DNA from: Zygnema cylindricum
Taxonomy: Eukaryota > Streptophyta > Zygnematophyceae > Zygnematales > Zygnemataceae
Direction: 5' to 3'
DNA: 64,000 nt
Assembly (NCBI GenBank): GCA_037447655.1
Contig: JBBHKE010000926.1
Coordinates: forward strand, 198,655-262,654
Shown here in pieces: positions 11,823-20,899 of this stretch. The position numbers and the translations under genes are program-made. Under the pieces are notes generated by a model that had not been told where the DNA came from, searched no databases, and saw only the letters and a list, made by a program, of their open reading frames with translations. Positions within the stretch are counted from its first letter, which is position 1. Each line of letters begins with the position of its first letter.

Positions 11823-12712
11823 TGTGTGTGTGTGTGTGTGTGGGTGTGTGTGGGTGTGGTGTGTGGGTGTGTGTGTGTGTGTGTGTGTGTGGGACAAAGA
11901 CAACACATTTGAAAGACTAAATGGTTAGATGGAAAGGGGAATTTTTGGGCTGGGATGGGGAATCTCGGTCGGTTTGGGCCTTTCTCTTCAGTCCAGGTCT
12001 CCTCAAGCCATGGTGGGCTTAACTCTTCGCCCTCTCTCCTCTCTCCCTCTCTCCTCTCTCCCCCTCTCTCTCTCCCTCTCTCCCTCTCTCCCTCCCTCCC
12101 CTACCCTCCCTCCCTCCCCTCCCCTTCCTCCCCCCCTCTCTCTCATCGAGATGCTTGCAATATCTCTATAAAACATTGAAAAACTCTGTGAAACCCTGAA
12201 AAACCCTTTAAAACCCTTTAAAACCCTTAAAAACCCTAAAAAAACCCCGAAAACCCTAAAACCCTCTCGGTCCCTCCCGCTCCCTCGTCACCAGGTCCCC
12301 CCAAGCCATGGTGGGCCTCGGCTTCCTCTCCCTCGCTCTCACCGGCCTCCGGGCCAAACGGAACGGATTCCTCGCGGCTCCCATTGGTCTCCACGCCGGC
12401 CTCGTGGCGGCCAATTTCCTAAGGGACGCCGGAGGATTTTTGTCTTATGTGGAGGGCCACCCTCATTGGTTGACAGGAGCACATGTTCGTCATCCATTGG
12501 CCGGAGCCATGGCCATGGCCTTGATGGGGTTTTTGGTCATGGGGGTCTATCCGTGGAACGTACCGTCAGGGGCGTGGCACTCACAAGGTGTGCATAAGGT
12601 TGAGAGGGAGGGGGAGGGAGGGGGGAGGGGGAGGGGGGGGGGATGGGTTGAGAAGGGAAGAAGAAGTCTAGGGAGGACAAGGAAGGGAGGAAAAGGATTC
12701 TGGACACGGTAA
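1..12712 (+). CDS. Alpha/beta-hydrolase (EMB8-like) + CPBP/CAAX-protease fusion, 5' end missing
   Basis: Exons: 1-126, 1071-1256, 1817-1978, 2915-3508, 4853-4900, 5582-8829, 9534-9689, 10630-10864, 11153-11475, 12295-12712; the phases join to 1831 codons plus stop. Residues 1-158 match the C-terminal lid and end of EMB8-like hydrolases (for example GFDVEKAL, TVREFDSAI and VPLLCIQ). Residues 332-400 hold the conserved NMLDVTRPG and EAVPEDVRG segments. The large sixth exon is Pro/Ser-, Gly- and Glu/Lys-rich and has one membrane helix near 8337-8399. The last four exons encode several helices with CPBP motifs: EEVLFR (about residues 1659-1664), FSVVH (His about 1692) and GLHAG (His about 1726). 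The order matches a plant family I know from Arabidopsis At2g03140 (recalled, not searched). The catalytic role is inferred; plastid membrane location is a guess. The last 38 or so residues are encoded by GGGAGG repeats, so the annotated stop may instead lie in an unrecognised final intron. Confidence 0.88.
434..631. mobile_element. MITE, CACTG/CGGTG ends (copy in gene 1 intron 1)
   Basis: About 198 bp, flanked by TA at 432-433 and 632-633. The right end TGGCGGTG and the body (for example AATAATGAGCCACG) match the element at 57306-57504, so both belong to one subfamily. It is non-coding. Confidence 0.6.
1345..1560. repeat. 10-bp AATGGAGTYR tandem repeat
   Basis: About twenty imperfect units of a 10-mer (AATGGAGTTG, AATGGAGTCG and AATGGAGTCA variants) lie in the intron between gene 1 exons 2 and 3. 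A reading frame runs through it only because the repeat lacks stops; it is not coding. Confidence 0.85.
1979..2033. repeat. GGGA microsatellite abutting a 5' splice site
   Basis: The repeat starts directly at the donor GTGAGA of gene 1 exon 3 and is made of GGGA units. G-triplets next to a donor commonly act as intronic splice enhancers; that role here is inference. Confidence 0.7.
3845..4057. mobile_element. TA-flanked MITE (CACYG...CGGTG), gene 1 intron 4
   Basis: 213 bp between TA dinucleotides at 3843-3844 and 4058-4059. The two halves form a long imperfect inverted repeat (CGATTAGCGGTG at the right, matching the left end; AAGTGGCG / CGCCACTT internally). Related copies lie at 25581, 27650, 48436 and 62290. 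Confidence 0.88.
8813..9331 (+). repeat. Seven-unit ~73-bp minisatellite carrying copies of a 5' splice site
   Basis: The first unit overlaps the end of gene 1 exon 6. Each unit begins GTGTAGACCAAGGAAGGTGA or a variant, followed by a T-run, TTTGCGTTTG and a purine-rich tail. Intact donor-like copies have GT at 8830 (the one whose phase fits), 8907, 8979, 9051 and 9271; units 5 and 6 (about 9109 and 9181) are degraded. The reading frames seen through it on the minus strand are repeat artefacts. Confidence 0.92.
9706..10013. repeat. GTTACT hexamer-derived repeat
   Basis: About 300 bp of imperfect TTACTG hexamers, with GCTACT and GTTACC variants, start 16 bp after the donor of gene 1 exon 7. 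The Val-Thr repeat polypeptide it would encode is an artefact. Confidence 0.88.
10256..10335. repeat. GGGGA-rich low-complexity tract
   Basis: Two runs of GGGGAG units separated by a short pyrimidine spacer lie within the intron between gene 1 exons 7 and 8. Confidence 0.7.
11515..11893. repeat. Long TG / GTGTGG repeat tract
   Basis: About 380 bp of alternating TG with interspersed GGG fill the first half of the last intron of gene 1. It has the composition of Z-DNA and G-quadruplex formers. Cys/Val- or His/Thr-rich frames through it are not genes. Confidence 0.95.
11980..12172 (+). pseudogene. Duplicated, degenerate start of gene 1 last exon (decoy 3' splice site)
   Basis: At 11992-12019 the sequence TCCAG, then GTCTCCTCAAGCCATGGTGG, nearly repeats the authentic acceptor and exon start at 12290-12317. 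Read from the same phase it gives SPQAMVGL, then degenerates into a Pro/Leu/Ser-rich stretch encoded by a pyrimidine tract, with a stop at 12169-12171. The true exon instead continues into the conserved CPBP helix. Confidence 0.7.
12176..12264 (+). repeat. Degenerate CCCTAAA telomere-like repeats
   Basis: About ten spaced units of AAACCCT, AAACCCTTT and AAAACCCTAAA sit just upstream of the last acceptor of gene 1. They resemble the plant-type telomere repeat but are imperfect, so an ancient interstitial tract or an ordinary A/C-rich repeat are both possible. Confidence 0.55.
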
Positions 12713-13744
12713 GTGTTTATGAGATGATGTTGGTTTTTTTTTTTGAAGTCGTGCTTTTCAGATTAGCTTTTGATTAGTTGCTCTTTAAAAAAAATGTTGT
12801 ATAGTATCGATCCTTTTTTTTCCCATAGATTGTATGGGTTAGCCTACATTGTGTGGTATCATCTATGAGAGAGAGAGGAGAGAGACAGGAAAGCATAGTC
12901 AGTGTTGAGAGGAGCAATTTAGTTTATATTTGGAGGATAATTGAGGATACTTTAATAGCGGTATGTTTTGTTTGGTACAATAATATGTTGTAGAGCCTAC
13001 ATATGTTGTTTAAATGTATTAGTTACATTTTGTTATTTTCCTTTATGGTTGTCTTTGTCGAGAATGTTGATTCTATCTTATTGAATTTTTTTCTGCATAT
13101 CATTTGTTAAGGTACATCCTTGGTCTATTCAAGGCAATGGCCCAGGTCTTGTGTGGGTGACACCTGTTATGAAGCACTATAATACTTTTTCTATCTGAAT
13201 GTGTCTTCATGTTGTCATTGTTTCTACTGGTAAAAGAATAAGATTAAAAGGTGATTTAAACAACATCGGTAGGCTTTTAAATTTTTTACCATGCTGATAG
13301 GTGAGATTGACTTTAATAGTGCAAGGTTTTTGTCTTCAAGTACGAGTCTAATTCCCAACCTTTGTGCTCTATGTTAATTGAGAAGTGTGACCTTCATCTA
13401 AACGTTTGTGTGTGTTACTTCGTTTTCAATTTTTTTGTGCACTAAACAGTTTTTGTCTATTACGCCTCCTTGGTGGGCTATTTTCTTGCATTTTGTAAAT
13501 TTCGGAAATCGTAACATCAGAGATCATATCATCGTATTATCAGAAAAACGTTCTCAGCAATGTCACAATGTGAGGATTTTAAGTCCCGTGTCATCTTGCC
13601 ACCCATCTTTGCTTGCACCAATCATTGCACAGGAGCTCGCTATATGCGGTACTACCTAGAAACGTACTACTTTATCATTTTTTGTTGAAGGGTTGTACAC
13701 CTGGGAATTTTGGGATCTCACACTAAGGATGTCGGTTTACAAAA
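12713..13744. other. Intergenic, no gene seen
   Basis: AT-rich sequence after the last stop of gene 1, probably holding its 3' UTR. A good donor-like GGTAAGTG overlaps the stop at 12708-12715, so a further non-coding or coding exon cannot be excluded. No repeat family was recognised. Confidence 0.5.
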
Positions 13745-13976
13745 AAAAAAAAAAAGGGGGCTGACTTTATCAAAAAGCGCGATGGTAAACCATCTGAGTC
13801 CATAGGAACAAAAGGAAATAGCATTGCTAAAACTGAAAAAACCACATGACGAGGGAATAAACAAAAAGGAAAATCAAGGCAAAACCGACAAAAATATGAA
13901 AGAATGGCAAGGAAATCGAAAACACCCAAAAAAGCAAAACCCTGCAAACAAAACATCAAAGGAAAAAACTAACACG
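13745..13976 (-). mobile_element. LINE-like tail fragment, copy 1
   Basis: The fragment is about 93% alike by eye to 45882-46103 and shares its beginning with 47519-47550. The three copies share the same edge (GCTGACTTTAT...) but end at different points, as 5'-truncated non-LTR elements would on the minus strand. No poly(A) was seen at the shared edge, so the class is uncertain. Confidence 0.5.
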
Positions 13977-14419
13977 TAATCATGCTTGGATTTTTTTATT
14001 TTTTTTATGACTACTTTTCGCGATGAATGAGTTTATCTTACATTTACATGATTAAAACTTTATGCTATGATCTTCAAATGAGATTCCCCTTATAGTTACA
14101 TTTTTTGAGTGTTTGTGTTTTACTACTATACAAGACATAATGTATCACTGCAAGAATTCACATATAGTATATATATTCGTATAATGTAGTAGCATGCACA
14201 GAATCAATTATCCACAAGTACTATGTGACGTTTCTTTATAATAAGAAAAAGAAGAAATGCTCTCAAACCAATGTTTATTTTGAACAATTTCATTTAATGT
14301 TCCAATGGTTGACAAGCTGCTGCTTTAAGACAAGGTTTAAAACATCCCAAAAAAAAATTTCCTTTTGGTACGATTTTCTTCGTCGTTACTTGTTTGACTG
14401 ATGTCTGGTGTCTAGAAAG

Positions 14420-14616
14420 CAGAGGTAACAATCAGGTACCCGAATCTGGCTGTACCCTATGATTTTTTTTATTTTTTTTTGGTTTTGAATCACTCGGCCG
14501 AATCCGGCTGGCCTCCAAAATTTGGCACCCGAATTCGTTCCGGATCTGATGCGGGCGGTCGGGTACGGATCGGGTATGGATTGGGTACGGATTTGGGTAC
14601 CCGATTGCGACCTCTA
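14420..14616. mobile_element. Non-autonomous hAT element, 197 bp
   Basis: Terminal inverted repeats begin CAGAGGTAACAATCAGGTAC and, on the other strand, TAGAGGTCGCAATCGGGTAC. The 8-bp flanks are CTAGAAAG (14412-14419) and CCAGAAAG (14617-14624), a target duplication with one mismatch. It carries no coding region and shares the CAGAGGTCGCAA end with the element at 48749. Confidence 0.82.
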
Positions 14617-14765
14617 CCAGAAAGTCAACTCGGAGGGGAAAAAGATGATTGTAGGATATCAAGGACGCTTTCCGGGCGGCAAGATCGATGTTAACATTGG
14701 AAGGTAGGAGTTATGAAAAACCCGCTTAATGGGACAACAGTGCCCGTCGTTATGACTTATTAGTA

Positions 14766-14896
14766 CACCGCGAATCGTAATTAGAGTAAATTACTCTAAT
14801 TCGGTCGCTCGAAATTTCGACTCTATTACATCAAATAGAGTAAATGATTCTAATTTTTTCATTATTCTAATTTAGGTAAGTTTAATTATCGCGGTA
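14766..14896. mobile_element. Short TA-flanked MITE, subfamily B
   Basis: Left end TACACCGCGAATCGTAATTA, right end near ATCGCGGTA, with TA flanks. A second copy in the opposite orientation lies at about 28170-28303; both share the AGAGTAAATTACTCTAATTC segment. Confidence 0.7.
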
Positions 14897-14984
14897 TAAT
14901 TGGTAAAAGGTGTGGGTGCATACAACTTTAATACGGTATATAGCACGGTAAAATCGTAAGGTAAATCACACGGAAGATCCCCCT

Positions 14985-15080
14985 CCCCCTCACCCTCCCC
15001 TCCCCCCCTACCCCTCCCCCCCCCCCCCCCCCCCCTCCGCCCACCAAAAAGAGGGGGGGAGGGAGGCTTTTTTTTTTTTG
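14985..15080. repeat. Poly-C/poly-pyrimidine tract
   Basis: Runs of C up to about 22 are followed by a GGGGAGGG stretch and a T-run. It is low complexity with no coding content. Confidence 0.85.
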
Positions 15081-15087
15081 ACCTAAC

Positions 15088-15190
15088 GTCACTTCGATAT
15101 ATCGTGATATAAATATATCGTGATATCGGCCAATATATCGGTTAAATATCGCAATATTGAGCTTCTCGATATATCGAAGCGATACATCTA
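15088..15190. repeat. ATATCG-rich short inverted repeats
   Basis: Repeated CGATATATCG and ATATCGTGATAT units, similar in style to the ends of the hAT-like element at 38019; possibly a fragment of that family. Confidence 0.5.
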
Positions 15191-17165
15191 TTATTGGGTA
15201 CCCAAAATCAGTTACATATCGAATACCAGCAAGGGGCCTCTGTTACACAACACTACTATTAGTCTTGAAATAGAGCGTTCAGTGTTCAGGTCGACAGGTG
15301 GCAGGTTTTTTGGAGGTTTCCTGATGGTGCACGCTCACACGTGTCACGCCATCTTTGGCTTTGTTTAAATATGGAGCGATTGGTAGAATGTATTCCAATA
15401 ATTTTAGTGAAATCAGGTTAAAATGTAGCCCTTTGGAGGAAGTAGAGAGTGAGAGAGCAAGACAATTTTCAGTTTTTTTAATATAATGGGGGAAATCTTT
15501 CTCCTAAATGTGTTTCAATGTTGATTCAGTGTGATGCAATGTTGATCTATTTAAGTGCATCGCTATTATTCATTTTCCGTGGTGAACATTGAGATGTAAA
15601 CCGACCGTATCATAAAGAATGACATCGCGAATAAATTTTTAGCTACATGTGGCACTTGCTACCGATCGAAATAGAATCCGACTTAATTCAAGCCACATGC
15701 CAAGGCGTTTATCCAGCCACCTAGGAAATAGGATACACTTGTCTCGAAAACTTCCAAATTGCCCTAGCAATGACTTTTCGGCCACGCGTCAATTTCACAA
15801 GCTCCTAAAACGTTGAGAAAGCATAGAGCCACAAAACAATATGTATTGTATTGCAAAATGTCTTTGCACGAAGCATGTTAGCTGTATAACCCACAATTGT
15901 GTGAGTTTTTTCGATTTCTTTTAGGCCTTTTCTTTTTTTTGTGTCCATGTACTTGGATGGTTTACAATCACGCACTTTTGATAAAACACAATATATCGAG
16001 GGTAAGTTCATTTTTTTTGTATCTAATAATTGTTACGATAAAGCTTACACACATATGCTTGAAACCAATAAATAAGCCTCAAAATGGACAATGGTGACGA
16101 TAATCACAATATAATACCAACAAGGACAGTCTTCACTTGCATGCTTAGTTTTTCCCTAGTAGATTCACAAAATTTTGCAAATCAAATGGTTTTTCTCCTT
16201 TATTTCTGGTTGGTTATCCACATGGGATATACATTGGTTATCAATGAAAAAAAATAGCAATATACAAATCATGCGCACCAGAACACGGGAACGTGCTATT
16301 TCATCATAAATCAGGTTGCCATTAACAACCATTGAAGAAAAGAAATTAAAAACCAAACACGTAAACTCCGCTTTTCCAACAAACAAAAGAGTTTGTTTTT
16401 TAACTGACCCGATAGGACCCATTGTTTGTATTTATTACCGATAGAATTTTTTCGTAGGTCTCTTTTTCCTCCGAGCCACGTCAGCCTGTTTGTCTTTCTC
16501 CTCTCGTCGTCCTTTTATTGTGTGTTTGTCAAAATTCACAACAAAAATAGGGTATGAGCGGATTTTAATTCCGAATACTCGGTAGCATGACCGAAGGAAA
16601 GTTTTTTAATGGCGCTCGCTAAGCGAAAGTAAAGACAAAGGACTTGTTGGAGGCTTGGAAGCAAAAAATTGGCATAGGTTGGCTACAAAATTTTGCATAG
16701 TGATCAATGGCATATGCGTACACGGTGTGAGAAACAACCGTAAAAAAAGCTCAGATCTAAGCACCCCACTACCTGATGCGCCTTGGTAATTGACTAGCCA
16801 CCTCGAGGAGGTGGGCGAGGTGGGTAGTCGATTATAGAACCGATTGAAGCAAATCCCTCGCGGATGAATATCCAACGGTCATTGTTACCTCCTAGACATT
16901 TGGAGATATTGGAAAGGTTATGTGTTAATGTTATTTAAATAATAAAAATAAAGTAAGCGGTACAATGTAGTACGGATTTCTATAAACAACCTCAATTTTC
17001 GTCCGATGGAGCTTCACCTTTAAATAATAAATACTCAACAAACTTCTAGAAAAAATTAATACTGTATTAGTGAATGGTTAACTCGTGAATGGTGTCTCCC
17101 ATAATCTGGGTGGATTGCATAGATGAAACGAGATGGGCGCCTTACCACTTGGCCACACAAACTGA
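15191..17165. other. Intergenic, mostly degenerate repeat sequence
   Basis: No gene is supported. The part 16850-17030 (ATCCAACGGTCATTGT ... AACAACCTCAATTTTCG ... GAGCTTCACC) matches the right end of the repeat at 28431-29490. The rest, including 15191-16400, shows nothing I recognise. Confidence 0.5.
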
Positions 17166-17665
17166 TAGCCTATTCCCACCAGAGCATTTCTAACTTTTTG
17201 CCCATTCAGATGATTTTCCGAAAACTCATCGGAAAACGGGTGTCGTTCACACCAAAATTCTGGCAACTATCTCCGATCGAAGGTGTCCTATGACACGTCA
17301 CACGCTTTGACATCATCAAACAAAGGGGTGAAAACAAACCTGCAGATTTTCAAATTTACTATGTTCGAAGGACGACGACGGTGGCTCAAAGTCATGCAGA
17401 TTTTTCGCGCGAAAACAACGAAATAGCCGTTCAGATGTTGTTTTTGCTACGTCAGCTTTTCGGGCTTTTCGGGTTACCGTTGGCCTGTTTCACATAAAGA
17501 CGCAACTTTTACCCTACTTCTATATCCGTCAATATTTTGAGGAAGTTCGTTAGTACGGTTTTCCGAGAACTTCCGAAATCTACAAAGTCGGTGCTCGGAA
17601 AGCCGTACATTATTCGAACGTCCGTCTGTTGCGGAAGTGAATTTTTTTCCGGTGGGAACAGGCTA
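17166..17665. mobile_element. 500-bp TIR element with 3-bp duplication
   Basis: The ends read TAGCCTATTCCCACC and, on the opposite strand, TAGCCTGTTCCCACC. TGA flanks both sides (17163-17165 and 17666-17668). The 3-bp duplication is compatible with a PIF/Harbinger-type element, but the class is inferred. It is non-coding. Confidence 0.65.
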
Positions 17666-18006
17666 TGAGTGATTGGATAAGTATTATAAATTATATTTCA
17701 AATAATACAAATTGCCCTCAAGAATATTACACACAATGTAACGAGTTGTCGGTACGCTATTCTTCGAATTCACCGTTAGCGATAAAGAGCTTAGGATTTG
17801 GTTCCATTAGGCGGTCGAAGTGTTTATAAAAATACGTAAAGGCTTTAGTTCCATTGTGTCGGGTAAGTAACCGACATTTTTTTTGCGTGGCACATTTTGG
17901 TTGGATCCACGTAGTAGACTTTTACGATTCTGCAAACTTTCAAAGAATCTTTGACAGCAAAGTGTGACCACATATTTGTACCACAGAAGGTAAAAACTAA
18001 AAAGTA

Positions 18007-18968
18007 AGGGTACGTCCCCATGTATTAAAGTATCGACTTTATTCTGTCGTTTTCACCCAAAACGCAGCTCCGTACGAGAAAAACTTTAGCCGTACAATAA
18101 AATCAATTCTTTAAAGAACAGCAAACGTCAAGTTGATACTTTGAATGTACTTCATGTTTGTCGTCATGTTAACGACTTTTGGCGTTTTCCTTTTTCCGAC
18201 CCCCGGGCAAGAGAATTCAGCCCGTCAAAAAACTTCATCAAAAATCACCTCGCGACCTGATTTCAAGGAAATTACCACTCAAACAACGAATGAAAAACGG
18301 CCCACGCACGCGCCACACGAGTGGGAAAATTTTAGGACGACTCGCTATTTTTCTCCCTGCCCATCACGTGCATGTACGGAAAAGACGAGCATGTACGGAA
18401 AAAATCTGCAGGGGTCTCGGACCTCCACTTTCATTAATGGGTCCTTTGCAGAATTTTGCGCCGTCGTCGCCTCTCCCATCTCCCCCTCACACTATCGCTT
18501 TTATCTCTCACTTTTTAGAAAGAGGCAAGACAATACTGGTATTAAATGAAAGATATTAAAAAATAAATTCTTTTGACTACCTTTATGTATATTTTTACGG
18601 CAAGTCGAGTGAGAAAAGTCGAAAAAACGAAATCGGCCATGGCAGAAAGTTCGTAAATTTTGTGACATCGACGTTGTCACAAGTGATCATGGCGTCACAA
18701 TGTCACAAAACCCTAAACATCTGCCATGTCACAAAATTACAAAAAACCAAACGTCTACAACCGTCGCTGTTTTTGTTGGCGTCACCGATTGTCGGAAGTT
18801 TCGTAGTCGTCTTCAACCGTCACAAAGTTGTACCTACGTCAACGATCGTCACATTTCAAAGTTCCGATTTCATTTTCGCACATTGGGACGCTTTTCAAAG
18901 TAGTATGGAACACTTCACTACAGTCCAAAATACTTTTTCAAAGTATCGCTTACATGGGGACGTACCCT
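18007..18968. mobile_element. AGGGTACGT-family TIR element, copy a (962 bp)
   Basis: Both ends carry AGGGTACGTCCCCATGTA as an 18-bp perfect inverted repeat. The body contains the TGTCGTTTTC segment shared with other copies and a degenerate CACCTCGCGACCTGATTT centre (about 18243). I saw no matching target duplication. The internal frames look non-coding. Confidence 0.75.
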
Positions 18969-19438
18969 AACTCGTACGAGGTATTGAATAAAATCTGTAC
19001 GGGCGGACGAAACTTAAGATTTGTAAAAGCATACTAAAATGTTAGAATAGTTAGCGGATGGCAATAGGAGCGTGAAATAACATCCTCCGTCAAAGATTTT
19101 CTCGCGGCTTCCGGTGGCCTCGCATCCACCTTGGCGGAAGGCACATGGCCTTATGCAACGTGTATCCACCTGATCGCGCGTTCATCGTATGTAATTTTTT
19201 CCTTTTCCACGCGGCGCAATGTCATAAGTTCAAGCTCTTAAAAATGACCTCCTTCGGGTCACTTGTTGCAAACCCTGAAACGTTCGACCGATGGCGTATC
19301 CGATTCTACATCCGACGGTCAAGGTTTACGCCCATAACCTAGGAGAATCAAATCAGTCATTCAGTAACCTTATTTTTCTGATTTTTTTTTCTTGTACGAC
19401 AATAAACAGCCTCATTTTCTCCATAATGATTTATTTTT

Positions 19439-19503
19439 TCTAGTACGGACTCAGTAAACAACCTCATTTTTTTCATAATGGAACTTCAACTTAGGGTAAC
19501 ATT
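19439..19503. repeat. Terminal fragment of the GGTGAAGTTCC repeat
   Basis: TAGTACGG ... AACAACCTCATTTTT ... AATGGAACTTCAACTTAGGG matches the right ends at 16980-17025 and 29440-29490. Confidence 0.5.
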
Positions 19504-19698
19504 CCATGTGACGAAAAGTGGGGTTCGTTACTGGACGCCGTACATTTTCGTACTGCCGTACATAGCCTTACCCTTAAAAATTTGTTTTCAAACGAAACAT
19601 CGTTACTGGAAAGCTGTCGGGAAGCTCTACTGATGTAAGCGTAATTCTTGACTGTTGGATGTTTCACTTTTAGAGATCCACGAAGCAATCTCGCACAT

Positions 19699-19750
19699 CA
19701 TCCAGTGGCCCCCAACTCTCCTCGCGAGGAGAGTTGGGGGCCACTGGATG
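19699..19750. repeat. 52-bp perfect palindrome
   Basis: Two 26-base arms are exact reverse complements with no spacer: CATCCAGTGGCCCCCAACTC at the outer edge and TCTCCTCGCGAGGAGA at the centre. It is intergenic. Confidence 0.97.
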
Positions 19751-20899
19751 GTTGCCATTCATTACCATTGGTACACGTGAAAAAGCAAAATAATATCTAC
19801 TTTGAACAGGCGATCACAGGCGTGCACGTCGTACAGGCCATGTGCCGCCTGCCACGCTGAATGCAGGTCAGGTTGAAAATATCCTCGCACGCTCCATCTG
19901 ACATCCACCGACATTCAAAGTTTGCCGCCACCTTCAAAGTTTGCCTCGTCCTTTTGCAATTCCATTTCGAAATTTGAATTTCCATTTTCAAAATCAAAAT
20001 CTGGCCGAAAACTTTATGTACTAATCATTCACTACCTCCGGTGGTACAGATATTTCGTACAGATATTCGTTTGTAGATTTTTTTCAGATTTTTAGAATCT
20101 AGACTCTAACCTATGTGGCCCCAATCATAATGGAGCGGACTTCCAGAAAAAGCTGTCAGTAGACTTGTCCGTACATTTACTGGGACCGCCTAATGGAATG
20201 TTACCATTAAGGCGGATTTTATGGACTGACGCGGATGTTGTGTACTAACAAAGGCCACGACATCCAAACCAATATTGAACCTATCTTAATTTTTCCAGCT
20301 GTACTAGTTTCCGTACCAGACTTCGGAAGAACTCCACTGCAGGTAAGGTTAAAATAAAAAGGTTTGTCGCCTGGGATGGATGTGTGGATGTACTTTTATT
20401 TTTTCCAATAGATCGTAGTTAATGCAATTGACCATTACTGCATCATCAATTGTCGGAAACCATTTTACCAATTTTAACCATTTTACTATGTATTTTTGAC
20501 ATTTTAAGCTTTTCTCTACAAGGTTGTGGAAAAAAATTCCATAAGAAACGTATATCCGACAAAGAGGAACTGACGTAATAAAAAGCTGGACTACGAACTC
20601 TTTGATATAAAATTTTAAGAACTAAAACTAGTATGTCATAAATAGCGCAACTGACATGCATTGTACAGGGAAATTGCCCGGTCATTTACCCGGCCCTTCA
20701 TATGTATCTCTAAACAATTACAGCTAACTGATTTCCATGTGCTTTCTACCGTAGAACACTCAGTTTGGTTGAACACTTACTGTAATCCATACAGTACTCT
20801 TATCGACTTTTTTTCTGTAAACCCTAGATCACTCAGTACCGCCTTTTACTGTAAAAACCCTAGAACACGTAAAGTACTGTAACAGTTGGTGTCCGGTTT
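19751..20899. other. Intergenic / 3' flank of ENH1
   Basis: No gene is supported. There is a short hairpin with CCGCCTAATGG / CCATTAAGGCGG arms near 20188-20217. The 3' UTR of ENH1 should lie in the last few hundred bases on the minus strand. Confidence 0.5.

Noticed and set aside
11502-11920. His/Thr- and Cys/Val-rich frames on both strands
   Set aside because: Dinucleotide repeat artefacts.
18145-18559. Two overlapping frames of 126-134 codons
   Set aside because: They lie inside the AGGGTACGT-family element and have no similarity I recognise to a transposase.
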